DNA from: Artemisia argyi
Taxonomy: Eukaryota > Streptophyta > Magnoliopsida > Asterales > Asteraceae
Direction: 5' to 3'
Assembly (NCBI GenBank): GCA_030686995.1
Contig: CM060709.1
Span: forward strand, 125,952,373-126,016,372
Length of the DNA: 64,000 nucleotides
Part shown: in pieces, positions 1 through 11,263 of the stretch
How positions within the stretch are numbered: position 1 is the stretch's first letter
How the letters are laid out: every line of letters begins with the position of its first letter
Translations under genes and position numbers: made by a program
Notes under the pieces: generated by a model
The model's input: the letters and a program-made list of their open reading frames with translations, nothing else
Told to the model about the DNA's origin: nothing
Database searches by the model: none

Positions 1-2968
1 ACGAGGTTGGTGAGTTCATAGAGTCTTGTGAAAAAGAATTGTTATGCATATGAATGAAGATTTCCCAGCAAAGGCATCGTAAATCCACTCAGTTCCAAGT
101 CCCGCCAAAAGAGACTTGTAACCTGTGTGTTTACGACCCACTGCCAAATATGATCTATGTGAACAAAAGTAATACTTGTATTTAAATTCCAAGATAAATA
201 TAGCAAAACGGCTATATAAAATAATTCAGACAATGAGGCCATATGGTAAATCAGTCAAGTAAGGAAACAACAATATTACGTTTGACATCACAGCCAAGTG
301 GGGAATACCACAATATTACATTTGACATCACAGCCAAGTGGGTAATACCACAATATTATGTTTAACATCATAGCCAAGTGGGGAATACCACAATATTACA
401 ATGAACATATAGGAACAATTGGTGACCATGAGGTCATATAAACAAGGATGATCAATCCCATGAAATACAGGTAATCAAACATACCAAAGAAATGCAGGTG
501 ATTAAACATACCAAAGAAATACAGGTAATCAAACATACCAATGAAATACAGGTGATCAAACATATATTTAGGTAAAGCTGAAACTATTTTAGTAATCAAC
601 CATGTAATGCAAGTAATGCGTTTAAGTAAAACGAGCATGTATTCTCCCCCAAAGAGTTTACAAAACAATTAAAAGAGTAGGGGCTATGACTCACCTGGTG
701 CGATAGCTATGATGACAAAAGTGGATACACAGAAATGAGGCACGATCTCTAACCGCATCCTAATATGAATGATATGATCTAATGTAAGAAATGAAATGAT
801 GCTACACATGCAAGTACGTATGTTATCGATACCACTCGTGAAATTTGAAAATAACGTTTATCGTCGAAAAATGCATTTTTGACGTCTCGTTAAGTTAATA
901 AATACTTTTCATGTAATTACGTTGAAATGGTACTCCACGATCCTTATTTGGTGTTCTATCGGCAAATATAAGGTTTTTGTCGCAAAATATAACATTTTCA
1001 TTACTTGAAAATATGTCCAAATTGGCCTCGTAAAACTAGTCGCGGAATAGTGAACATTAAGAGTTAGGAAAGAAGCTCAGTAGTTTTAGGAAGATTTTCA
1101 CCTTATCTTAAAAGTCATAGAACTGAAGTTTGGCCATACCGGTCTCGGTCATAAAGATAAATAGTCCCGAAGTGAGGTGTTTGGGCTGTTTTGGCAGATT
1201 CTGGGCAGTTTTCGGGAAAGTTTGGAAGACTATAAGTTATTCGTTATAAATCCTTTTGACAAACGGTTGGATGTTTTGAAAACTAGGCTGGGTGAACTAA
1301 CATTTTGTCAATGATGTAAATTTTCCAGAAATGAGTTTATCAATGAGTAAAATGGCTCTCAACTTGGTTAATACTTTGGAACATTTTCTAAGTGTTGGGC
1401 TGAAGGAAAATATTAAAATCGTCTAAAATTCAAACGCTTGTATCTTGGTCGTTATAAGCTCGTTTTCTACGTTCTTTATATCCCCGGAATCATATTGACA
1501 TATACTAATATATTTTTGATAGTTCGGTTCCTCTAGGTTACGTCTAACGCCTCGATTTTACCCATAAAAATCGTGTGACAGCTTACTATTTTTAGAAAAT
1601 AATAGTTCTTTCGCCCACGGCTTCGTTTTTGAAAGTATTTTCTGATTCTCTAGCCCAATGTTACTTGGAAACCCCTGAGTTTTCTATATTTGGCGTTTTG
1701 GGACAGTAGCTTATATATTGTTTCAAAAATTGATTTTCCTAGTTTGTAACTTGTTCAAATCTTTACCAAACTACTACAAATCAACTCCACAAGTACTCAA
1801 TCCTACCATACACCTTCTTAGGGTGTCATGGGTTCCTAGTCTTCACCAAAAATGGTGGATCTCATGGGAATAATCATAGGTTAATTATAATCTCATAATA
1901 ATTAAGAAATACTTGAAAAGTGGTATAAATATCATATGTAACTTACATGTTTTTGTACTAGAACATAAAAATAGATCATGAAGTAGTATGTAAGATTAAG
2001 ATAAATATTTAGAAAGCTTACTTGATGATGATGATTAAGAAATGGTGATGAAAATCTAAGTAATCTTTGTGGTTTTTATTTCAAAACCCTAACTAGATTA
2101 ATACTAAAACTTGTAGATCACTTTAATCTTGAAAAATGATGGTTTCTTGTTGTGTTATTCTTGTTGCCGTACAATCCCAAGAGAAAAAGGGAGAAAAACT
2201 TGTGAAATTTGTAAGAAAATGAACTAGTTTAGGCATTTTATACTCTAATGGCATTTTGGTAATTTTTATGGAAGGGTATAATGGTAATTTCAAGAGTTTA
2301 TAAAAATATCTTAGATATTTTCAATAAATATCTAGATATTTAGTGAGCAGTGTATTTAGGAGTATCGGGTACATTGTTCATGTATAAAAATCGTAATTAC
2401 GTAAATCGTCGTAATTATAAACCTTTAACGGTACGTATACCAAATAAATTTAAAACGTCGGGTAAATTAATAATATAATTTTTATATCATTATAATAGGT
2501 ATGAAAATGTGTTAGGATCATAGTCGGAAGTATTGGTATACGTTAGTAGTAAAAACTGAGTGGTAACGTTGATTATAAATTAAGCATACGTAAATAGAAA
2601 TAATGCATATACGTGCATGATCTAAAGTGCTGATGATGTTACTGATGATATGTAGACTACTCTAGTCTATATGACGTGTCCCTACTGATTATGCATGAAT
2701 TCGCAGCTAAACCAATCCGGTTACGCGAATTTGAATACCCGTAAACTAGATTTACGAAATGATGAACTACAATCGTGAATAGTGATTTCCTTCCGGGAAT
2801 GAATAGTGTCATATGAATAGTAAAATTTTCGAACGCTTCTCGAAATCTCAAACTGACTCCGAAAATGATGAATAGTGATCAGTGAATAGTAAAAATGAAT
2901 AGTAACTTCCCGAGATGAATTATGAAGTTTCAACGTTTGAAAAGGACATGAAATTACGAGTTGTGACA
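1..2968 (-). mobile_element. Element F, 3' LTR (left part cut by window edge)
   Basis: Position 1 matches position 5748, and the two stretches run parallel up to the shared end ...GTTGTGACA at 2968 and 8819, so this is the partner of the LTR at 5453-8819. Read on the minus strand the LTR begins TGTCACAACTCG. About 295 bp of it lie outside the window. It differs from the right copy by scattered substitutions, by three instead of four copies of a 40-bp repeat, and by lacking about 57 bp present near 7390-7446 (GTT at both ends of the missing piece). A TATA-like box on the minus strand lies at 2237-2243. No gene is seen inside; the short open frames here are repeat artefacts. Confidence 0.85.
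271..572. repeat. Two minisatellites in the left LTR of F
   Basis: Three tandem copies of a 40-bp unit (core TTTGACATCACAGCCAAG, then GGGGAATACCA) fill 271-390, plus a partial fourth. Four copies of a 27-bp unit (core ACAGGTAATCAAACATACC) fill 465-572. The right LTR has four 40-bp units (6018-6183, one with a 5-bp deletion) and four 27-bp units (6249-6356). The repeats belong to the LTR. They produce a chance minus-strand frame with a nine-residue period, which I do not count as a gene. Confidence 0.85.
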
Positions 2969-2985
2969 ATTTTCCCCTCTAAAAG
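2969..2985 (-). promoter_or_regulatory. Polypurine tract of F
   Basis: Read on the minus strand the bases just before the 3' LTR are TTTAGAGGGGAAAAT followed by TGTCAC. A purine-rich run directly upstream of the 3' LTR is the expected plus-strand primer, and it fixes the element as minus-strand. Confidence 0.7.
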
Positions 2986-3229
2986 GAACTTCGTCCCGAA
3001 GTTCAGTTTGTGTTGGTCTCTGAAGTGGTATTGGTGAAAAGATGATAATATTCGAGAATTCCAACGAACTTTCACGATAGGAATTCGACTTCGCTTCAAC
3101 TATTCGACCTTACAGTCCATGATTTCTACTGGTTCTCCTACACGGTTCAAGTCTGACGGCCACTAGGCCTACTTTTTCTGAAATATTAAATAGTCCAGTG
3201 TATATCGGGTTTAACTTTCTGAATTTTTC

Positions 3230-3615
3230 TGAATGGTATCATGCCTTTCCTAGGTAGAATCTTTCAACATAACCCTGTCACCAACTTGAAATTCTAAGGG
3301 TTTACAATTTATCGAACTTGTAACTGATTCTTGATTTGTAGGAAATTCCTGGTTATTTCAAGAATGCTTACGGGACTAGTGAGTTGGGCTTTTCCAAATT
3401 TCACTCTGTCAATGGATGTTGGCACTTCAACCATAGAGTGCCTCACTTGGTGTAGTCTCTATGCTCGTGCGGTAACTATGGTTGTAAAGGAATCTGATTT
3501 ATGGCAAATGGTTAGTCCAACCATTTCTAGAGTCAATCACTCATGCTCTGAGCATATCTCCATATGTTTGAATCGTTCTCTAATTTCTGACCATTGGTCT
3601 GCAGATGATAGGTGG
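3230..3615 (-). pseudogene. Integrase relic of F (Ty3/Gypsy chromovirus)
   Basis: Translating the minus strand gives a decayed integrase. Near 3541-3615 is a form of the [20 protein letters not shown] block that holds the catalytic glutamate, here with stops and substitutions. Near 3261-3295 is the GDRVMLK block of the C-terminal domain. The same two blocks are intact in element A (around 22960 and 23320), which supports a related chromovirus origin. Order and spacing agree with a minus-strand element, but 200 bp or more between the blocks is lost. Non-functional. Confidence 0.7.
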
Positions 3616-5436
3616 TGTAGTTCCAAAGGAATCTTAATGTAATCGCTAGGAGTTTGAGGTGAATCAAATTCCTCTATTAGGAATAATTGAAATGGATATC
3701 ATGAATCTTGTGGAAAAACTTACAAGGTTAAGTCCGTCAAAGGGTGTTGTTGAAAATAATAAATTAGGATAAGGTTGTGATCCTCCGCAGGATGTCATGA
3801 ATTGAGTCTTTCTCCACCTACGATGCTTAGTCTCCATTACTAAGATTTTCCCCAAGCTCTATGTCGTCAATTCACAAAATCCTAAATGTATAAGTGATGT
3901 AATATAGTGATTGATTTTTCAAAGTTTGTTTTGAGATTGTGTGTTTTGTTCATAAACCTTCCCTGAATAAATGAATTTACAACTTTAAGCAAAAGGCTTT
4001 CCAAGTAGCATTTTTCTTGATGTTTCAAAATTTAATAGTTATGCAAGATAGGACAGTTTTCAACATAAGGTGGATAATATGGTTTACCAAAGATCGATGT
4101 TTAAAATTTCCTAACATTCAATAGTTTTGTAAAAAAATTAACCAAAATGAATTTGCTTGTCAAAATAAGTGCCTCAGAAAAGTATTTCTTATAAGATATA
4201 TGTTTTGTATAACGGTAGTTTGGAGAAAAATCCATTTTAAAGTGAAAGTATTAAGAGGATAAAATAGCCAGGTATGTATGTCTGCACAAATGCATAGGTG
4301 TCTAACATGTTTGAATAAAGTCTATTGGTGAGGACATGTTCAATATATAGTCTTGGTTAAGAGGTTGGATTTATCTCTATGGTGTGGCTTAGTGAGCACT
4401 CGTATCGAAACAAATCCTGTAATTCAGTCAAGCCAATACTTTCTAGATGATGGAATTTTTGGTGATCAGGCCAGTGATAGTGGTTCGAATGGTTTTGTGA
4501 TATCTTGAGATTTCTGTTGAGTTTTGAATGGTCTTAATGTACCGAGGGATCCTCCTTATAGATGGTATGGAAAGTCTTTCCTAGAGAGGTCATTGATAAT
4601 ATCCACTTATCAATATAGGGAGTAGTGAGTAATGAGTGATATAGGAATCTATAGAGTGTCACCTAATTTCTATATATATATATAGAGAGATGGGAAAGGG
4701 AATGATAGTGATGGTGAGAAGGGAAAAGACTGTGACAACTGTGACAAAATGAGATTGTGATAAAAGAAAATAATGTAATATAAGTGTATCATGCATAGAC
4801 GTGAATGTTCATGAGATGAAATGACCAGTTGACGTGTTTCCAGGCGGCGGTTCACGAAGTAATGAAAGGTATGAAGGTTCTGACAACGAGAGTATACACA
4901 CATAAATGAAACATTTAAAAAATGAGTAAAGGATTCAATCCAGACAAAATATCATTATAACCATTCTCAGTGTTGCGAAATTCATTTCTGAGTCGGATAT
5001 AGGTGGTCAGCCTATGTCCTACTATCCCGGGTTAAATATAAATGACCAGTCTATATTCCACCGAGGTTCCATGAATTTTGAAATACTCAGCTCAGTTATG
5101 CTAATACTATGTCCTTCACAAATACCAAGACGTTCTGAAAGACTAAGGCAGGTGACCAAACTCGAGGTCAAATGATGAAACTATGCGAGGAAAAACATAA
5201 CGCGGTGACATATATGATACGTGAACATGCTTATATGAAAGACAATTATAGTAATCAACTATAATAAATGAATATAATATATCAGATAATGAGACACAAA
5301 TCTCATCACCTATGTCAGCAACTAACCACAAATGAGGCTTCAGCTTGGCAGGCAGGCACATGACGGTCATAGGGTTAAGTTTTCGTAAAAGTAGCTATAG
5401 TCTAGGTTTTAAAAACACTCAGTTCTCTATAGCCAA

Positions 5437-5451
5437 AGCACTGATACCAAT
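5437..5451 (-). promoter_or_regulatory. Primer binding site of F (initiator Met tRNA type)
   Basis: Immediately inside the 5' LTR the minus strand reads ATTGGTATCAGTGCT, close to the TGGTATCAGAGC complement of plant initiator Met tRNA used by many Ty3/Gypsy elements. One substitution (T for A) separates it from the usual form. Confidence 0.75.
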
Positions 5452-5452
5452 C

Positions 5453-8400
5453 TGTCACACCCCCAAAATCGGGTCCAGCGGAAGCATACATGTAGGTGGG
5501 GTGTAACTCAATTGGTATTACAACACAAGTTTAAAATGGTTTTCACTTGAATCATTTTGAATAAAATAGTTTAATCAAAAATGTTGAATTTACATTGTTA
5601 AAAGTAGTGCGGAAGTAGGCCCTTAAAATAGTTTAAAACGGTCCCCACATGAATAATCAGAGTCTTCTATGACCATGCCATGCCCTGCCAAAACCTCCAG
5701 TAGCGTGCCATTGCTTAATACCTGAAAATACATGCTAAAGTGTCAACACGAGGTTGGTGAGTTCATAGAGTCTTGTGAAAAAGAATTGTTATGCATATGA
5801 ATGAAGATTTCCCAGCAAAGGCATCGTAAATCCACTCAGTTCCAAGTCCCGCCATAAGAGACTTGCAACCTGTGTGTTTACGACCCACTGCCAAATATGA
5901 TCTATGTGAACAAAGGTAATACTTGTATTTAAATTCCAAGATAAATATAGCAAAACGGCTATATAAAATTATTCAGACAATGAGGCCATATGGTAAATCA
6001 GTCAAGTAAGGAAACAACAATATTACGTTTGACATCACAGCCAAGTGGGGAATACCACAATATTACATTTGACATCACAGCCAAGTGGGGAATACCACAA
6101 TACGTTTGACATCACAGCCAAGTGGGGAATACCACAATATTACGTTTAACATCACAGCCAAGTGGGGAATACCACAATATTACAATGAACATATAGGAAC
6201 AATTGGTGACCATGAGGTCATATAAACAAGGATGATCAATCCCATGAAATACAGGTAATCAAACAGACCAAAGAAATGCAGGTGATTAAACATACCAAAG
6301 AAATACAGGTAATCAAACATACCAATGAAATACAGGTGATCAAACATATATTTAGGTAAAGCTGAAACTATTTGAGTAATCAACCATGTAATGCAAGTAA
6401 TGCGTTTAAGTAAAACGAGCATGTATTCTCCCCCAAAGAGTTTACAAAACAATTAAAAGAGTAGGGGCTATGACTCACCTGGTGCGATAGCTATGATGAC
6501 AAAAGTGGATACACAGAAATGAGGCACGATCTCTAACCGCAACCTAATATGAATGATATGATCTAATGTAAGAAATGAAATGATGCTACACATGCAAGTA
6601 CGTATGTTATCGATACCACTCGTGAAATTTGAAAATAACGTTTATCGTCGAAAAATGCATTTTTGACGTCTCGTTAAGTTAATAAATACTTTTCATGTAA
6701 TTACGTTGAAACGGTACTCCACGATCCTTGTTTGGTGTTCTATCAGAAAAAATAAGATTTTCGACGCAAAATATAACATTTTCATTACTTGAAAATATGT
6801 CCAAATTGGCCTCGTAAAACTAGTCGCGAAATAGTGAACATTAAGAGTTAGGAAAGAAGCTCAGCAGTTTTAAGAAGATTTTCACCTTATCTAAAAAGTC
6901 ATAGAACTGAAGTTTGGCCATACGGGTCTCGGTCATAAAGATAAATAGTCACGAAGTGAGGTGTTTGGGCTGTTTTGGCAGATTCTGGGCAGTTTTTGGG
7001 AAAGTTTGGAAGACTATAAGTTATTCGTAATAAATCTTTTTGACAAACTGTTGGATGTTTTGAAAACTAGGCTGGGTGAACTAACATTTTGTCAATGATG
7101 TAAATTTTCCAGAAATGAGTTTATCAATGAGTAAAATGGCTCTCAACTTGGTTAATACTTTGGAACATTTTCTAAGTATTGGGCTGAAGGAAAATATTAA
7201 AATCGTCTAAAATTCAAACGCTTGTATCTTGGTCGTTATAAGCTCATTTTCTACGTTCTTTATATCCCCGAAATCGTATTGACATATACTAATATATTTT
7301 TGATAGTTCGGTTCCTCTAGATACGTCTAACGCCTCGATTTTACCCATAAAAATCGTGTGACAGCTTACTATTTTTAGAAAATAATAGTTTTCGTCGTTA
7401 AACTTGCAAAAATCATATCTCCTTCGTTATAAACCCGTTTTAATCCGTTCTTTCGCCCACGGCTTCGTTTTTGAAAGTATTTTCTGATTCTCTAGCCCAA
7501 TGTCACCCGGAAACCCCTGAGTTTTCTATATTTGGCATTTTGGGACAGTAGCTTATATATTATTTCAAAAATTGATTTTCCTAGTTTGTAACTTGTTCAA
7601 ATCTTTACCAAACTACTACAAATCAAATCCACAAGTACTCAATCCTACCATACACCTTCTTAGGGTGCCATGGGTTCCTAGTCTTCACAAAAAATGGTGG
7701 ATCTCATGGGAATAATCATAGGTTAATTATAATCTCATAATAATTAAGAAATACTTGAAAAATGGTATAAATATCATATGTAACTTACATGTTTTTGTAC
7801 TAGAACATAAAAATATATCATGAAGTAGTATGTAAGATTAAGATAAATATTTGGAAAGCTTACTGGATGATGATGATTAAGAAATGGTGATGAAAATCTA
7901 AGTAATCTTTGTGGTTTTTATTTCAAAACCCTAACTAGATTAATACTAAAACTTGTAGATCACTTTAATCTTGAAAAATGATGGTTTCTTGTTGTGTTCT
8001 TCTTGTTGTCGTGCAATCCCAAGAGAAAAAGAGAGAAAAACTTGTGAAATTTGTAAGAAAATGAACTAGTTTAGGCATTTTATACTCTAATGGCATTTTG
8101 GTAATTTTAATGGAAGGGTATAATGGTAATTTCAAGAGTTTATGAAAATATCTTAGATATTTTCAATAAATATCTAGATATTTGGTGAGCAGTGTATTTA
8201 GGAGTATCGGGTACATTGTTCATGTATAAAAATCGTAATTACGTAAATCGTCGTAATTATAAACCTTTAACGGTACGTATACCAAATAAATTTAAAACGT
8301 CGGGTAAATTAATAATATAATTTTTATATCATTATAATAAGTACGAAAATGGATCATAGTCGGAAGTATTGGTATACGTTAGTAGTAAAAACTGAGTGGT

Positions 8401-8819
8401 AACGTTGATTATAAATTAAGCATACGTAAATAGAAATAATGCATATACGTGCATGATCTAAAGTGCTGATGATGTTACTGATGATATGTAGACTACTCCA
8501 GTCTATATGATGTGTCCCTACTGATGATGCATGAATTCGCAGATAAACCAATCCGGTTACGCGAATTTGAATACCCGTAAACTAGATTTACGAAATGATG
8601 AACGACAATCGTGAATAGTGATTTCCTTCCGGGAATGAATAGTGTCATATGAATAGTAAAATTTTTAAACGCTTCTCGAAATCTCAAACTGACTCCGAAA
8701 ATGATGAATAGTAAAATGATGAGTAGTGATCAGCGAATAGTAAAAATGAATAGTAACTTCCCGAGATGAATTATGAAATTTCAACGTTTGAAAAGGACAT
8801 GAAATTACGAGTTGTGACA
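5453..8819 (-). mobile_element. Element F, 5' LTR (complete, 3367 bp)
   Basis: Bounded by TGTCACACCCCC at 5453 and GTTGTGACA at 8819, giving TG...CA ends in either reading. Beyond 8819 the sequence (CCTTGGCTTGAACC...) matches the LTR of A at 24609, so F is inserted in A's 5' LTR about 0.82 kb from its start. The target duplication partner lies left of the window. A minus-strand TATA-like box (TATAAAA) is at 8078-8084. Near the U3 start (8610-8755) the motif GAATAGT occurs about six times. Confidence 0.9.
8078..8084 (-). promoter_or_regulatory. TATA box in F 5' LTR
   Basis: Minus strand GTATAAAATGCC, about 740 bp into the LTR; the equivalent site in the other LTR is 2237-2243. Inferred core promoter, with transcription leftward. 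Confidence 0.45.
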
Positions 8820-9699
8820 TCCTTGGCTTGAACCTCCTCTCACGGCTTACCACCACCACAACCGGCCTAGACCTCAGCCCCCTAGTTAGCATAGCTCGTC
8901 CTTATCACCTCCTAGACCTGCCACCAGCCCCCATAGCCCTGCTTGCGCATCCCTCCCCCTGCACGACACCTAGGTAGTCGTTCCATGCCAAAACGCCTCT
9001 AAGGAACTATAAATACCCCCCCTCTCTCCTCTCATTCTTCCTCACACCTCTCCTCTCCCTCTCTACCTCTAATTTCTGTAATACTAAGTGGCTAGAAGCA
9101 ATAGGAAGCAAGTAGCTAGGCCTTGGTTTGGTTGTGTTGCGTTTTGAAGTCGTGCGAGCCAAAGGAAACCCTAGAAACCTTAGCACGTTAGTTCAGCCCT
9201 CCCCTGACCTGGGTAACCTTTACTTTACATCCAATTAGTCTTAGAATAGGTTTAGATACTCAGTACATGCCTTAGATAGTCACTAGATTGCCATGCATGC
9301 ATGTTTCCTTTTGTAGCCCTAGTTTTAGGTCGAATTGCATGTTTACGTGTTATATTGCTTTCCTACTTGATATAACTTTCATTACGTGACTTATTTGAAC
9401 TTATATGAGTAATTTATAAGCTTAGAAACTAGATTGCCACACTAGAATTAGAATTATATGCATTTAGGACTATTTTTGCAAAATATTACATGCATAGGGG
9501 TATATATTGTAAATTCCTAAAACTATAAAGTCTAGGGATTGTTTTTGACATTTCCTAGAAGATATTAATGTAAGGACCAAGTTTGCAATATATTAATCCT
9601 TAAAATAAACTTATAAAACAATTATAAAACTAAAAGGACTAAAACTGCAAATAGTATAAACATAAGGGTAAAAAGGGTAAATAATAGAAGTTATATATA
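8820..9699 (+). mobile_element. Element A, 5' LTR, first visible piece
   Basis: Parallel to 24607-25480 in A's 3' LTR. The first ~0.82 kb of this LTR lies left of F, outside the window. It contains a clear TATA box (CTATAAATACCCC) at 9007-9015, repeated at 24792-24800, so transcription should run rightward towards A's coding region. The piece ends where element G begins. About 110 bp present in the 3' LTR (near 25480-25600) are missing around the G insertion, so no clean target duplication can be named; both flanks are AT-only. Confidence 0.85.
9007..9015 (+). promoter_or_regulatory. TATA box of element A LTR promoter
   Basis: CTATAAATA followed by a C run and a CT-rich leader, typical of plant core promoters. 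The same block is in the 3' LTR at 24792-24800. Confidence 0.55.
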
Positions 9700-11129
9700 T
9701 GATGAGGCGAAAAATGATCCGTTTTTAGGGGGTCATTTAAGCCCGAATCCGAATTTATTTGATACAATATTGCCCTAAATCGTTCTTTTTGTGATTTTAG
9801 GTACTTTGGGAGAGAAATCTGGAAAAGGAAGCAATTCGGACGTTTTTGGAGCATAAAAGTGAAGAAAAACGCCAAAGTCTTAATTTTCCATGTTGGGAAC
9901 AGTAGGTGACGGCGTCAAGAGCAATTCTTTGACGGCGTCAAAAGCAATTCTTTGACGGCGTCAAGAGCAGAAGTCCATGACGACTCAGTACAGATTTGAC
10001 GGCGTCACGAAGGAAGGGCGTCAAGAGTAATAAGTCATGACGGCCTGGAAATGAATAAGTCTTGACGGCGTCAAATGTAGATCAAGGCAGTCCGAGAAGA
10101 GTTTTGGCGGCGAGGTGACGGCGTCACAAGTTTATTCTTGACGCCGTCAGACCTATTTTTCTATATATAGTTTTCTAATTTTCACATTAAAAAGAGAGAA
10201 GTTTTGGAGAAACCCTAAGTACGATTTTGGTGTAACTTTACAGGTTTTTCAAGGGTTCCAAACCCTTGATACCTTGCATGTTTAATCAAGATAAGTGTTC
10301 CTTTAATTCAATCAATATGTCTATGTGTTAGTTGTCTATATCTTGTTCTTATCTTAATTCTATCATGCTAGGCTAGATCTATCTTGTGTTTGCTTAGATC
10401 TAATGAAACCTAGATGTTAATTATGTGTTGATTACTTGTTTATTCTTGTCTTGGATGAATGATTTATATGTTAGGCTTAAGAAAACTGGCAGATCTCCAT
10501 TTGGTAACATGCTTGAACGTCTTAAGAAACAGGAACCGAGGCGCACTAGGTCTTTATTGGTTGTATTTAATGCATGAGCCACTGTTTACAATCCCTATAG
10601 TTGTGCTGGGCATGGTGTAGGAGGAGATAAGAGCTCATAGAATTGGGGAGTTATGTGTGCCACCCCATGAATGGTATTAAGGAATACGATCCGTCATCCA
10701 TGCAATTATAACAAGTAATTAACGTGTAAAAGATGTATAGGGAGTAGTGAAATCTAAGTAAACACATTTTCTCCAATTACTGCTCACAACTTTAGTATAA
10801 TTTAGTTTAATTTCATTTTTAGTATTTTATTTTGACTGCATCTTAGTATTGGGTTAGTTGATTAGCAACTAATTCCGCCCAAATCCTTCAAACCCGAGAT
10901 ATTTACTTGCTTTCTTAAAAATATAAAAATACAAAAATAATCATCCCTCACCTTTAGAACTAGTATTTAGGCTTTCTAATCCTAGCGACACTATTCCTAA
11001 GCTAAACGATCAATCCCCCGGTACTTGTCACTATACTATACTACAACGATCAGGTACACTGCCTGGTGGGGGTTGTAAGATTCTCGAGATCCCTCGAGAG
11101 GTAAAGCCTTTTGCGATTCCCACGCATCA
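9700..11129 (+). mobile_element. Element G, 5' LTR (1430 bp)
   Basis: Starts TGATGAGGCGAAAAATGATC and ends CCCACGCATCA, directly followed by a PBS. The partner is 14975-16379. It carries a TGACGGCGTCA-rich block (9908-10150) just upstream of a TATA box at 10161-10170. The main difference from the 3' LTR is one extra repeat unit of about 25 bp in that block; otherwise only scattered substitutions, so the insertion is fairly young. Confidence 0.92.
9908..10170 (+). promoter_or_regulatory. TGACGGCGTCA array and TATA box in G LTR
   Basis: The palindrome-like TGACGGCGTCA or a close variant recurs about six to eight times between 9908 and 10150, some reversed (TTGACGCCGTCA at 10138). It is followed by CTATATATAG at 10161-10170. 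TGACG half-sites are the core of as-1-type plant bZIP (TGA factor) elements, so an enhancer role is plausible but inferred. The 3' LTR copy spans about 15181-15421. Confidence 0.5.
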
Positions 11130-11135
11130 AGTTTT

Positions 11136-11153
11136 TGGCGCCGCAGCCCGGGG
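11136..11153 (+). promoter_or_regulatory. Primer binding site of G (tRNA-Asp type)
   Basis: TGGCGCCGCAGCCCGGGG, seven bases after the LTR end. Athila-group elements use TGGCGCCGTTGCCGGGG, complementary to the 3' end of plant tRNA-Asp. The match is good but imperfect. Confidence 0.7.
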
Positions 11154-11263
11154 AATAGTTATTGTCTAGGTTAGAATCTCTTTTTATTAGGTCTACTTGC
11201 TAGATTCCTTTCTAGTAAGATTTTATTTTTATTTTTAGGTTTTCTTTAGTCTATCTTTTCTTT

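Larger units (their letters stand above)
2969..5452 (-). mobile_element. Element F, degenerate internal region
   Basis: Only 2.48 kb separate the LTRs, against roughly 5-6 kb in a full chromovirus, so most of gag-pol is gone. Apart from the integrase relic at 3230-3615 I recognise no protein. The rest (3616-5436) is AT-rich with stops in every frame. F could only have moved with proteins supplied by relatives. Confidence 0.75.

Noticed and set aside
465..572. CRISPR-like array
   Set aside because: The units are contiguous 27-bp tandem repeats without unique spacers, in plant retrotransposon DNA.
396..668. 90-aa frame with nine-residue repeats (also 6180-6452)
   Set aside because: It is the translation of the 27-bp LTR minisatellite, not a conserved protein.
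3331..3642. 103-aa plus-strand frame
   Set aside because: It is antisense to the integrase relic of F, whose motifs read on the minus strand.
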